A stretch of 48,464 nt of DNA, from contig NZ_JADJDO010000026.1 in assembly GCF_016702655.1 (NCBI RefSeq), forward strand, positions 1-48,464, written 5' to 3'. Below, piece after piece: positions 32,587 to 40,492 of the stretch. Under the pieces are notes generated by a model. It saw nothing but the letters and a program-made list of their open reading frames with translations, had not been told where the DNA came from and did not search any database. The DNA is from Ideonella sp. Lineage in GTDB: Bacteria; Pseudomonadota; Gammaproteobacteria; Burkholderiales; Burkholderiaceae_C. Within the stretch, counting starts at the first letter, position 1; each line of letters starts with the position of its first letter. A program made the translations under genes and the position numbers.

Positions 32587-33721
32587 CTCGGCGGGCGCAC
32601 GCAGCGACCGGGCCGGCGCGATCATCGCCGCGGCACTCGCGTTGCCGGGCGTCTTCGCGCATGCCGACAGTGCGCCGATCGACGGTGTCGTGGCGCTGAG
32701 GTACCTCGGCTACGAGGACTCGCAGCCCGGGCTGGACCGGATCTCGGTCAAGGCGCCGTCGATCTACGTGCTCGCGCCGCTGTCGCCGCAATGGGCCATC
32801 GACGGCTCGCTGGTCAGCGACAGCGTCTCGGGCGCCTCGCCGCGCTATCACACCGCGATCTCGGGCGCGACGCCGCACATGAGCGACGAGCGCCTCGCCG
32901 GCACGGTGCAGGTCACGCGCTACTTCGAGCGCTCGAATGTCTCGGTCGGGCTGGCGAGCTCCAACGAGAACGACTACAACAGCAACGCAGGCTCGATCAA
33001 CGCCAATTTCTCGAGCGAAGACAACAACCGGACCTGGAACCTGGGGCTGGGCTACGCCTCGGACCGCATCGGCTCGACCAACGATCCGGCGCTGCACGAG
33101 ACGCGTCGCACCGCGGAACTGCTGGTGGGCGTGACGCAGGCCTGGACGGCCAACGACCTGCTCCAGTTCAACCTCACGCTGGCCCGCGGCCGGGGTTTCT
33201 ACTCGGACCCGTACAAGGACGTCGACAACCGGCCGCGCGAGCGCAACCAGACGATCGTACTCGCGCGCTGGAACCACTACAACGAGGCGAGCGGCGGCGC
33301 GCTGCGAACGGCCTACAGGGTCTACCACGACAGCTTCGGCATCAACGCGCACACGCTCGGCGCCGAGTGGGTGCAGCCGCTCGGCCGCTTCGCCGTCACG
33401 CCGTCGATGCGCTACTACACGCAGAGCGCGGCGAGCTTCTACTTCGACCCGGTCTACGACCCGGATGTCGGCGCGCCCTATCCGCCCGGCTACTTCACGA
33501 ATCCGCCGCAGTACAGCTCGGCCGACCAGCGCCTGGCTGCCTTCGGCGCCCTGACGTATGGCCTCGCGGTTGCAGTCAACCTCGGGCCCGACTGGATCGC
33601 CGACCTGAAGGCCGAGCGCTACGAGCAACGCACCAGCTGGCGGCTCGGCGGCAAGGGCTCGATCGGGCTCGACCCGTTTCATGCCACCTGGGTCAAGATT
33701 GGCCTCGAGAGGCGCTTCTAG
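32573..33721 (+). CDS. DUF3570 outer-membrane beta-barrel with flavinylation-like motif
   Basis: 382 residues from a GTG at 32573, with a G-rich ribosome-binding site in the DUF4266 tail. The signal peptide ends near VFAHA. The rest is alternating amphipathic strands rich in Tyr, Asn and Asp (VSVGLASSNENDYNSNAGSI, RTWNLGLGYASDRIGS, GGALRTAYRVYHDSFGINAH). It ends KIGLERRF with the C-terminal Phe typical of barrel insertion. Residues D83-S-V-S-G-A-S89 fit D-x-x-(S/T)-G-A-(S/T), the ApbE target pattern, and a near copy, AISGAT, ends at Thr100. ApbE is encoded next. The stop codon is rebuilt by an inserted MITE. Confidence 0.82.
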   Translation: MAATDSAGARSDRAGAIIAAALALPGVFAHADSAPIDGVVALRYLGYEDSQPGLDRISVKAPSIYVLAPLSPQWAIDGSLVSDSVSGASPRYHTAISGATPHMSDERLAGTVQVTRYFERSNVSVGLASSNENDYNSNAGSINANFSSEDNNRTWNLGLGYASDRIGSTNDPALHETRRTAELLVGVTQAWTANDLLQFNLTLARGRGFYSDPYKDVDNRPRERNQTIVLARWNHYNEASGGALRTAYRVYHDSFGINAHTLGAEWVQPLGRFAVTPSMRYYTQSAASFYFDPVYDPDVGAPYPPGYFTNPPQYSSADQRLAAFGALTYGLAVAVNLGPDWIADLKAERYEQRTSWRLGGKGSIGLDPFHATWVKIGLERRF

Positions 33722-33986
33722 GGTCTGTTGACATATGAATCGCACCCGCGTGAGCGCCTGCAAGGGGCGCAATCTAGGCGCGAAGCGGAGCTGGGGTCGA
33801 CCCCCAGCGAGCATTCGCAACGACGAGTGCGCCCCTTGCAGGCGCTCACCCTACGGGCCGGGGTACCCAAGGGCGCAGGCGGGCGTTGCGGCCCTTGCCC
33901 AGGCGGGCGGCCTGGGCTGCGTGCCGCGCCTACGCCTGCGCCCATGGCCACCCCGGCGCGGGCGTGATTCATATGTCAACAGACCC
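33721..33986. mobile_element. 266-bp MITE with TA target duplication
   Basis: Perfect terminal inverted repeats of 21 bases start GGGTCTGTTGACATATGAAT at 33721 and end at 33986, flanked by TA on both sides (33719-33720 and 33987-33988). A second, internal inverted repeat (GTGAGCGCCTGCAAGGGGCG near 33750; its complement near 33828-33850) can fold the element into a long stem. There is no transposase gene. The ORFs inside look like chance. TA duplication fits Tc1/IS630- or some IS5-like enzymes; which one moved it cannot be told. Confidence 0.88.
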
Positions 33987-33991
33987 TAGCC

Positions 33992-34978
33992 ATGCGGACT
34001 GCGCAAACGATCCAGCCTTTCGGCGCGCCGCCCGCAGCGGTGGGGCGCAGGGCCTACGGCTTTCGCTTCCAGGCGATGTCCAGCGCGTGCGAGATCCGGC
34101 TCGAAGGGGGCGACGAGACCGCGCTCGCTGCCGCCGCGCAGCGCGCGATCGACGAAGTGCATCGCATCGAGCGCAAGTACTCGCGCTATCGCGACGACAG
34201 CATCGTCTCGCGCATCAACGCGGCGGCGGGTTCGGCCGAGGCCGTCGAGGTCGATGCCGAAACGGCTGCGCTGCTCGCGTTCGCCGGCGAGTTGCACGCC
34301 GCCAGCGACGGCCTGTTCGACATCACCTCGGGCGTGCTGCGCCGGGCCTGGGACTTTCGTGTGGCTCGCCTGCCCGAACTTTCAGCGCTCGCCGCGCAGT
34401 TGGCGCTGATCGGCTGGCCGATGGTGGAGATCGCCGGCGAGCGCGTACGCCTGCCGCACGCCGGCATGGAGCTCGATTTCGGCGGCTTCGGCAAGGAGTA
34501 CGCGGCCGACCGCGCCGCGACGCTGCTGATCGCGGCCGGACTCAAGCACGGCTTCGTCAACCTCGGCGGCGACATCCGCCTGCTCGGCCCGCGCGCCGAC
34601 GGCACGCCCTGGCGCTTCGGCATCGCGCATCCACGCGCGCCGGGCGCCACGATCGCCAGCGTCGAGATGGCCGCGGGCGCGCTCGCGACGAGCGGCGACT
34701 ACGAGCGCTTCTTCGAGCACCATGGCAGACGCTATTGCCACATCCTCGACCCGCGCAGCGGCTGGCCGGTGCATGCCTGGGCTTCGATCAGCGTGACCGC
34801 GCCCGCCTGCCTGGCGGCGGGCGCCTTGAGCACGATCGCGATGCTCAAGGGCGAGCAGGCGCTGGAGTTTCTCGCGACCCGGGGCGCAACCTTTCTCGCG
34901 CTCGACACCCGACTGCGCAGCTTCAGCCACGGGCTTGAGCCGCCTTTCTCATCCCACCCTGCCGGAGTACCGCAATGA
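33992..34978 (+). CDS. apbE: FAD:protein FMN transferase
   Basis: 328 residues. ApbE attaches FMN covalently to Thr/Ser of target proteins. Motifs seen: FRFQAMSSACEIRL, ASDGLFDITSGVLRRAWDF, LDFGGFGKEYAADRAA, VNLGGDIRLLG, ALATSGDYERFF and HILDPRSGWPVHA. The ATG at 33992 is the only usable start; an in-frame stop lies at 33965. No signal peptide or lipobox is visible at the N-terminus, unusual for a periplasmic ApbE. The MITE upstream leaves no good ribosome-binding site; the likely old one (GAGAGG, 33707-33712) is now 279 bases away. Its stop overlaps dsbD (ATGA). Confidence 0.92.
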   Translation: MRTAQTIQPFGAPPAAVGRRAYGFRFQAMSSACEIRLEGGDETALAAAAQRAIDEVHRIERKYSRYRDDSIVSRINAAAGSAEAVEVDAETAALLAFAGELHAASDGLFDITSGVLRRAWDFRVARLPELSALAAQLALIGWPMVEIAGERVRLPHAGMELDFGGFGKEYAADRAATLLIAAGLKHGFVNLGGDIRLLGPRADGTPWRFGIAHPRAPGATIASVEMAAGALATSGDYERFFEHHGRRYCHILDPRSGWPVHAWASISVTAPACLAAGALSTIAMLKGEQALEFLATRGATFLALDTRLRSFSHGLEPPFSSHPAGVPQ

Positions 34979-36861
34979 TGGCCAACCTTGCCTGGCTGCG
35001 CCTGCGCGACCTGTTCACCGTCGCGCTCGTCGTCGCCCTCACCGTTACCTCCGCACTGGCTGCCGAATCGGCCTACCTCGAACCCGAGCAGGCCTTTCGC
35101 GGCCAGGCGCGCGCCCTCGACGGGCGAACGCTCGAAGTGCGGATCGACGTTGCGCCTGGCTACCACCTCTACCGCGAGCGCATCTCGGTCGAGCTCGACG
35201 GCGGCGGCGCAGCGCTTGCCGGGGTCGAGATTCCGCGCGGCCGCGTTGAGCACGACGCCAATTTCGATCGCGACGTCGAACTGCTGCAGGGCGCGGTGCC
35301 GATCCGCGTCGCGGTCGCGCGCGCCGCGCAAGACTTGCGCCTGCGCGTCGCCTACCAGGGCTGCGCCGACGAGGGGCTGTGCTACCCGCCGCAAACCGCG
35401 ATCGTCAGCGCGGCGGTGGGCGGTGGCGCGATCGAGCGCGCGGCCTGGCTCGGCGACATCGCTTCGGCGCCCGCTGCGGCCGTGAATCCCGCGCTCGCGC
35501 CGGCCCCGAATCCAGCGCCCGCGACGGCTGCGAATGCCGCGCCGGCGTCGGAGATGGCGCGCGTCGAATCGGCGCTCAAGTCGGGCCGGTTGCCGCTGAT
35601 TGCCGGCGTCTTCCTGGTGGCGGGGCTATTGCTCGCGTTCACGCCCTGCGTGCTGCCGATGGTGCCGATCCTGTCGGCGATCATCGTAGGCGAGGGCGGG
35701 CGCCCGACAAGGCTGCGCGGATTTGCGCTCGCGCTCGCCTATGCGCTCGGCATGGCGACGGTCTATACCGCGTTCGGCGTCGTCGCCGGGCTGCTCGGCG
35801 AGGGGCTGGCGGCGTCCTTGCAGAACCCCTGGGTGCTGGGATTCTTCGCCCTGCTGCTCGCGACCTTGGCGCTGGGCATGTTCGGCGCCTTCGAACTGCA
35901 GATGCCGGGCTTCGTGCAGAGCCGCCTCAGCGCTGCGGCAAGCCGGATGCCGGGCGGGCGCTTTGCGGGCGTGTTCGCGATGGGCGGGCTGTCGGCGCTG
36001 ATCGTCGGCCCCTGCGTCGCCGCGCCGCTGGCCGGCACGCTGGTCTTCATCAGCCAGACGCGCGACGTCGTGATCGGCGGCCTGGCGCTGTTCAGCCTCG
36101 CGATGGGGATGAGCGTGCCGCTGTTGCTGGTCGGTGTCTCGGCCGGATCGCTGCTGCCGCGCGCGGGCAGCTGGATGGCGTCGGTCAAGGTCTTCTTCGG
36201 CGCGCTGCTGCTCGCGGTCGCGCTGTGGATCGTGGCTCCCGTGCTGCCGGCCTGGGCGACGATGATCCTGATCGGCGCCGCCCTGCTCGTCGCGGCCGTC
36301 TACCTCAAGGTCTTCGACCGCCTTGCCGACTTCGCCCCCGGCCGGCAGCGGCTGGCCAAAGGCGTCGGCCTCGTGCTGGCGGTGCTGGGTACGACGCAGG
36401 TCGTCGGCGCGCTCTCGGGCGGCGCCGACCCGCTGCAGCCGCTGCGCCACCTGGCACGCGGCAGCGAGGCCGGCGCCGGCGTCGGTGTGGGTAACAGTGG
36501 CCGCGCCGCCGACTTCAAGCGCATCCGCACCACGGCCGAGCTCGACGCGGCGCTGAAATCTGCCGGCCGCCCGGTGTTGCTGGACTTCTACGCCGACTGG
36601 TGCGTGTCGTGCAAGGAGATGGAGCACCTCACCTTCGGCGACCCGACGGTGCAGGCGCGCATGGCAGGTGCGCTGCTGCTGCAGGCCGACGTGACGGCCA
36701 ACTCAGACGATGACAAAACGCTGCTCAAGCGCTACGGCCTCTTCGGCCCGCCGGGCATCCTGTTCTTCGACCCGCGCGGCACCGAGCAGGTGGATGCGCG
36801 CGTGATCGGGTTCGTGCCGCCGCAGCAGTTCAACGAGGCCCTGCGCCTCGCCGGCCTGTGA
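34975..36861 (+). CDS. dsbD: Thiol:disulfide interchange protein DsbD
   Basis: 628 residues. DsbD carries electrons from cytoplasmic thioredoxin across the inner membrane to periplasmic reductases. A signal peptide (about 1-30) precedes the N-terminal Ig-like domain with C130-x5-C136 (YQGCADEGLCYPP). After a Pro/Ala linker come eight membrane helices with C225 (FTPCVLPMVPILS) and C347 (VGPCVAAPLAGTL). The C-terminal thioredoxin domain has D-W542-C543-V-S-C546-K. All six redox cysteines are present. It overlaps apbE and ends the plus-strand redox cluster; it could power the TlpA-like protein encoded upstream. Confidence 0.95.
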   Translation: MMANLAWLRLRDLFTVALVVALTVTSALAAESAYLEPEQAFRGQARALDGRTLEVRIDVAPGYHLYRERISVELDGGGAALAGVEIPRGRVEHDANFDRDVELLQGAVPIRVAVARAAQDLRLRVAYQGCADEGLCYPPQTAIVSAAVGGGAIERAAWLGDIASAPAAAVNPALAPAPNPAPATAANAAPASEMARVESALKSGRLPLIAGVFLVAGLLLAFTPCVLPMVPILSAIIVGEGGRPTRLRGFALALAYALGMATVYTAFGVVAGLLGEGLAASLQNPWVLGFFALLLATLALGMFGAFELQMPGFVQSRLSAAASRMPGGRFAGVFAMGGLSALIVGPCVAAPLAGTLVFISQTRDVVIGGLALFSLAMGMSVPLLLVGVSAGSLLPRAGSWMASVKVFFGALLLAVALWIVAPVLPAWATMILIGAALLVAAVYLKVFDRLADFAPGRQRLAKGVGLVLAVLGTTQVVGALSGGADPLQPLRHLARGSEAGAGVGVGNSGRAADFKRIRTTAELDAALKSAGRPVLLDFYADWCVSCKEMEHLTFGDPTVQARMAGALLLQADVTANSDDDKTLLKRYGLFGPPGILFFDPRGTEQVDARVIGFVPPQQFNEALRLAGL

Positions 36862-36893
36862 ATGCGCCGGCAGCGCATGCCCGCCAGCGCATT
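36861..36893. terminator. Hairpin between convergent dsbD and Bug-protein genes
   Basis: AATGCGC (36861) and GCGCATT (36887) can pair across a 19-base loop, directly at the end of dsbD. The stem is short and no T-run follows, so this is weak. Confidence 0.25.
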
Positions 36894-36916
36894 GTCCGGC
36901 CCGGGCGCGCGGCGGC

Positions 36917-37885
36917 CTACTGCGCCTCGATCTTCGCGTCGCGGATCGCTTTTTCCCACTTCGCGGTCTCGACCTTGTTGCGCTGGGCCAGCGCCTCGGG
37001 CGTTCCGGGCTCGACCGCAAAGCCGTTGGGGGCGAACTTGTCCTGGATGTCCTTGCTGCCGGCCGCGGCGTTGATGGCCTGGTTGAGTTTGGCCACCACC
37101 TCCGGCGGCGTGCCGGCGGGCGCGAAGACGGCGAAGTAGGCGATCAGCTCGTAGTCGGTCAGGCCCAGCGCCTCGTTGACGGTGGGCAGCTCGGGCACGG
37201 CCGCGGCGCGCTTCGTGGACGTGACCGCCAGGCCGCGGATCTTGCCCGCCTTGTGCTGCGGCACGGTGACCGCGAAGTCGGCCGTGAACATCATCACCTG
37301 GCCGCCGATCAGATCGGTCATCGCGTTCGGGCCGCTCTTGTAGGGAATGGCGTTCATCTTGATGCCGGCCATGCTCGACAGCATCTCCGACGACACCTGC
37401 TGCGAGGTGCTGGCATAGGCAAAGCTCACCTGCCCGGGCTTGGCCTTGGCGAGCTCGACGAACTCCTTGAGCGTCTTGGCCGGCACGTCGTTGTTGACCG
37501 CCACCATCAGCGGCACCGATCCGATGTAGCCCACCGGCGTGAACGCCGTGTCCTGGTCGTAGGGGAGCTTCTTCATCAGGAACTTCAGCGCCGCGTTGGT
37601 GCTGTTGGTGCCGATGAGGATGGTGTAGCCGTCGGCCGGCGCCTTGGCCACGATGTCGGCGCCGAGCATGCCGCTCGCACCGGGCTTGTTGTCGACCACG
37701 ACCGGCTGGCCGAGCGTGGCCGACATCTTCTCGGCGAAGGCGCGGCCGATCTGATCCGTGGCGCTGCCGGCGGCGAAGGGCACGACGGCGCGAATGGGCT
37801 TGGTCGGAAACGATTGCGCGAGCGCTGCGGTCGCGCCGAGCAGGGCGACTGAAAGCAAGGCAAGGCGGCGGGCGATTGGATGCAC
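36917..37885 (-). CDS. Bug/TctC-type tripartite tricarboxylate transporter binding protein
   Basis: 322 residues from a GTG at 37885 with AAGGAG upstream. A signal peptide ends at ALA-Q. The family signatures are FPTKPIRAVVPFAAGSATDQ, VVVDNKPGASGMLGADIVAK, GYTILIGTNSTNAA, IGSVPLMVAVNNDVPAKTLK and a C-terminal APAGTPPEVVAKLNQAINAA. Bug proteins capture small organic acids or other metabolites in the periplasm; many have no cognate membrane subunits nearby, as here. It is the last gene of the AtuA cluster, so its ligand may be the substrate of that pathway. Confidence 0.93.
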   Translation of the reverse strand: MHPIARRLALLSVALLGATAALAQSFPTKPIRAVVPFAAGSATDQIGRAFAEKMSATLGQPVVVDNKPGASGMLGADIVAKAPADGYTILIGTNSTNAALKFLMKKLPYDQDTAFTPVGYIGSVPLMVAVNNDVPAKTLKEFVELAKAKPGQVSFAYASTSQQVSSEMLSSMAGIKMNAIPYKSGPNAMTDLIGGQVMMFTADFAVTVPQHKAGKIRGLAVTSTKRAAAVPELPTVNEALGLTDYELIAYFAVFAPAGTPPEVVAKLNQAINAAAGSKDIQDKFAPNGFAVEPGTPEALAQRNKVETAKWEKAIRDAKIEAQ

Positions 37886-37925
37886 GGGGTGGTCTCCTTC
37901 GTGGGTGAGGCGCAAGGCGGGATTG

Positions 37926-38258
37926 TCAGCGAGGCGGCCGTTGATCGTTGATGTCGAAGTCGATGTCGATATCGAGGATCGCCGAGGCGAGCGTCTTGCC
38001 GTGCGCATCGAGCGCCAGCGAGCGCGTGACGCCGCCCGCGAGCGCGTCGTGCAGCACGAAATGCACCGCGCCCAGGTGCGCCAGCGGGTAGCGCTGCACC
38101 GCACCGCGCGCGATGCCGCGGTAATGCGCCTGCACGCGATCGACCGTCAGCAGGCGCTCGAGCAGCGGGTAGTGCGCCGGGTCGAGGGCGATCACCGAGA
38201 GCGTCGCGCGGTTACCCTTGTCGCCCGAGCGGGCGATGGCGATGTCGTGCAGCTTCAT
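37926..38258 (-). CDS. AtuA-associated small protein
   Basis: 110 residues. MKLHDIAIARSGDKGNRATL and SVIALDPAHYPLLERLLTVD form the ferredoxin-like domain that accompanies AtuA; HFVLHDALAGGVTRSLALDA follows. In other species it is fused to or encoded just after AtuA. It is separated from the AtuA gene by only 4 bases, so the two likely form one complex. The exact reaction is not known. Confidence 0.88.
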   Translation of the reverse strand: MKLHDIAIARSGDKGNRATLSVIALDPAHYPLLERLLTVDRVQAHYRGIARGAVQRYPLAHLGAVHFVLHDALAGGVTRSLALDAHGKTLASAILDIDIDFDINDQRPPR

Positions 38259-38262
38259 TGCG

Positions 38263-39600
38263 TCACGACTCCAGCATGTGTACCGCAGATCGCGCCGCCT
38301 CGCGCGGCACCAGCGCCGACGCGGCGGCGATCACCTCGCGCACCGACTGCGTGACGCCGCCGCCGCCCGCGGGGCCGTTGAGGTACATCGCCTCGACCTC
38401 CTGCCCCACCCGCTCGGCCTGCGCGCGAGTGGCGCAGCGCACCGCAAGCCGCAGCCGTACCTCGTAGGGCTGGCGGTCGCCGCCGAGGTTCGGCCCGTGC
38501 ATCGCATCGACGCCGATCAGTTCGGCGCGCCGCTCGAGGGCGTCGAAGCCGAGCCGGCGCAGGCGCTCCTGCAGCACCTGCAGCGCGAGCGCGCCGCGTT
38601 CGCGCGCGCCGGGGCCGGCGTAGGAGATCTGGCCTTCGCCGATCCAGCCGTCGCGGTAGCCGAGCGTTGCCTTCAACTGCGCCGGGCGTGGCGTACCGCT
38701 CGCGCCGCTGACCTGCACCCGGTCCGGGCCGACTTCCTGCAATCGCACCTGCGAGAAGTCAGCCACCACGTCGGGCTGCAGGTAGCGCATGGGGTCTTCG
38801 AGTTCGTAGAGCAGTTGCGCGGTGCACGTGAGCCGGTTCACCACGCCGCCCGTGCCTTCGAGCTTGGTGACGACGGCCGTGCCGTCGGGCTGCACCTCGG
38901 CGAGCGGGAAACCCAGGTCGTGCAGGTTCGGCACGTCGAAGCGGCCGGGGTCGGCGATGTAGCCGCCGCTGACCTGCGCCGCGCATTCGAGCAGGTGGCC
39001 CACGAGCACGCCGCGGCCGAGCTGCGGCCAGTCGTCGGCGCGCCAGCCGAAGGCATGCATCAGCGGCGCCAGGAAGAGGGCCGGGTCGGCGACGCGGCCG
39101 GTGATGATCACGTTTGCGCCGCTGGCCAGCGCCGGCAGCAGCGCGTCCGCGCCGAGGTAGGCGTTGGCCGATATCAGGCGCCCACCCAGGCCCGAGGCCC
39201 GTTCGGTGCTGTCCATCAGCGCCGGGTCGTGCGCCCGCACCCAGGGCAGCACGTCGTCGCCGCTGACCACGGCGACGCGCAGGCCTTGCAGCCCGAGCTC
39301 GCGCGCCACATCGATCACCGCCGCGCCGGCAGCGAGCGGATTCGCCGCGCCCATGTTGCTGATTACCGTCACGCCCTGGCGCATGCAGGCCGGCAGAACG
39401 GCGCGCATGCGTGCTTCGAGCAGCGGGTCGTAGCCGTGGCCGGGCTCCTGGCTGCGGCGCAGTTGCGCAAGCGCGATCGTGCGCTCGGCCAGGCATTCGA
39501 AGACCAGTGCATCGAGCGCGCCGCGCTCGGCCAAGGCCAGCGCGGGGTCGATGCGGTCGCCGGCGTAACCTGCGCCGGCGCCGATGCGAAAGGGTTTCAT
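38263..39600 (-). CDS. Acyclic terpene utilization AtuA-family protein
   Basis: 445 residues. It starts MKPFRIGAGAGYAGDRIDPA and contains LAQLRRSQEPGHGYDPLLEA, VISNMGAANPLAAGAAVIDV, ITGRVADPALFLAPLMHAFG and LLECAAQVSGGYIADPGRFD, all typical of AtuA (DUF1446). In Pseudomonas AtuA belongs to the citronellol/geraniol breakdown operon, though its enzymatic role is unsettled. No acyl-CoA carboxylase (AtuC/F) is in this window, so a link to terpenes is not shown. The ~245 bases upstream (39601-39847) contain no recognisable gene. Confidence 0.9.
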   Translation of the reverse strand: MKPFRIGAGAGYAGDRIDPALALAERGALDALVFECLAERTIALAQLRRSQEPGHGYDPLLEARMRAVLPACMRQGVTVISNMGAANPLAAGAAVIDVARELGLQGLRVAVVSGDDVLPWVRAHDPALMDSTERASGLGGRLISANAYLGADALLPALASGANVIITGRVADPALFLAPLMHAFGWRADDWPQLGRGVLVGHLLECAAQVSGGYIADPGRFDVPNLHDLGFPLAEVQPDGTAVVTKLEGTGGVVNRLTCTAQLLYELEDPMRYLQPDVVADFSQVRLQEVGPDRVQVSGASGTPRPAQLKATLGYRDGWIGEGQISYAGPGARERGALALQVLQERLRRLGFDALERRAELIGVDAMHGPNLGGDRQPYEVRLRLAVRCATRAQAERVGQEVEAMYLNGPAGGGGVTQSVREVIAAASALVPREAARSAVHMLES

Positions 39601-39847
39601 CGGGGGCGAGGATCCCACAGCCGGACGCGCGACGCCAGATGCTGCGATGCGCAATCCGATCGCGATGGCGGCTCGTCCGGCGGCGTGCCGACTGCAGCGT
39701 CGTCACGGCCTCGGCGACGATGCCGTGGACTCTGGTGGCGCCGGCACCTGCACGAAGAGCTTGCCGAACGCCGTGCGATCCGCGCCTGGCATCGACATCG
39801 TGAGCCAGTTGGGCCGCCGCCGACCGTTCCGGGGGTCGTCGGGGCGT

Positions 39848-40249
39848 TCAGGCAACCAGCTGCGCCGGCAGCTTCATGTCGACGACGATCGCCGCCCACG
39901 GCACGCAGACCCGCCCATCGTCGTCGCGCTGTACTGCAAGCCCTTCCGACAAGGCCGCGACGTCGGCGTGCACGTTCTTGTAGTCGCGCTCGAGCGTGCG
40001 GGCAAGCTGCGCAGTGGTCACAGGGCCGATCTCGCGCAGCCTGGCGATCAGCTCCCAACGCTTGGGTGTGAAGACCGCAAGCATCTGCCCGACTTCGGCA
40101 AAGCCGACCGCGAAATGTGGTTTGGGCCGCCGGCCCTCCTGCAACGCTTGCATCGCCTCGCGCGCCAGCGCCAGGTTGGCATGCAAGCCTTCGCCCACCC
40201 GCACATGCAGTACGGCTCGTACAGGAATCCGGTTTGTCAAAGCATTCAT
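39848..40249 (-). CDS. HTH (MarR-like) antitoxin/regulator
   Basis: 133 residues. The C-terminal half is a winged helix: MLAVFTPKRWELIARLREIG, then PVTTAQLARTLERDYKNVHA and DVAALSEGLAVQRDDDG. The N-terminal part (VRAVLHVRVGEGLHANLALA) is a short helical arm. This is the COG4190 type that pairs with a DUF6516 gene, the supposed toxin, encoded just upstream. The ATG overlaps that gene's original TGA by 4 bases. The upstream partner is now broken. Confidence 0.8.
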   Translation of the reverse strand: MNALTNRIPVRAVLHVRVGEGLHANLALAREAMQALQEGRRPKPHFAVGFAEVGQMLAVFTPKRWELIARLREIGPVTTAQLARTLERDYKNVHADVAALSEGLAVQRDDDGRVCVPWAAIVVDMKLPAQLVA

Positions 40250-40492
40250 TTCGAGGCCTCCACGTCACGCATGAAGTCTTCCAGCAGCGTTGGCACGTCC
40301 TTGAACCTGCGGCTTCTCGATGTCGCCCCGGTGGCGAGGGTCGCCCTTGGCGCGCTCTTTGTCGTAGCCTACGAGGCGCAGGCCAGCGCGCACGAACACG
40401 AGTCGATACTTGAAACCGTGCTCGCTCGGAGGCACCGGCCGGGGCACCGACCAGATCACGATGTCGACGATCCCGCCTGCGCAAGCGAGCAA
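40246..40492 (-). pseudogene. DUF6516 (toxin-like) gene, frameshifted
   Basis: From a TTG directly after the HNH gene stop the frame reads GGIVDIVIWSVPRPVPPSEH, then GFKYRLVFVRAGLRLVGYDK and ERAKGDPRHRGDIEKP, the DUF6516 core. Just after EKP, near 40315, the frame shifts; the neighbouring frame continues RFKDVPTLLEDFMRDVEASK to a TGA at 40246 that overlaps the HTH start. The usual first ~10-15 residues are also missing or altered. It is therefore probably inactive. Confidence 0.72.

Noticed and set aside
33735..33989. Small open frame inside the MITE ending in SYVNRP
   Set aside because: Its ends are the terminal repeats themselves, and it has no ribosome-binding site or recognised domain.
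39601..39847. Possible gene remnant upstream of AtuA (short frame with GADRTAFGKLFVQVPAPP)
   Set aside because: Too short to assign, with no recognisable family; left as intergenic DNA.
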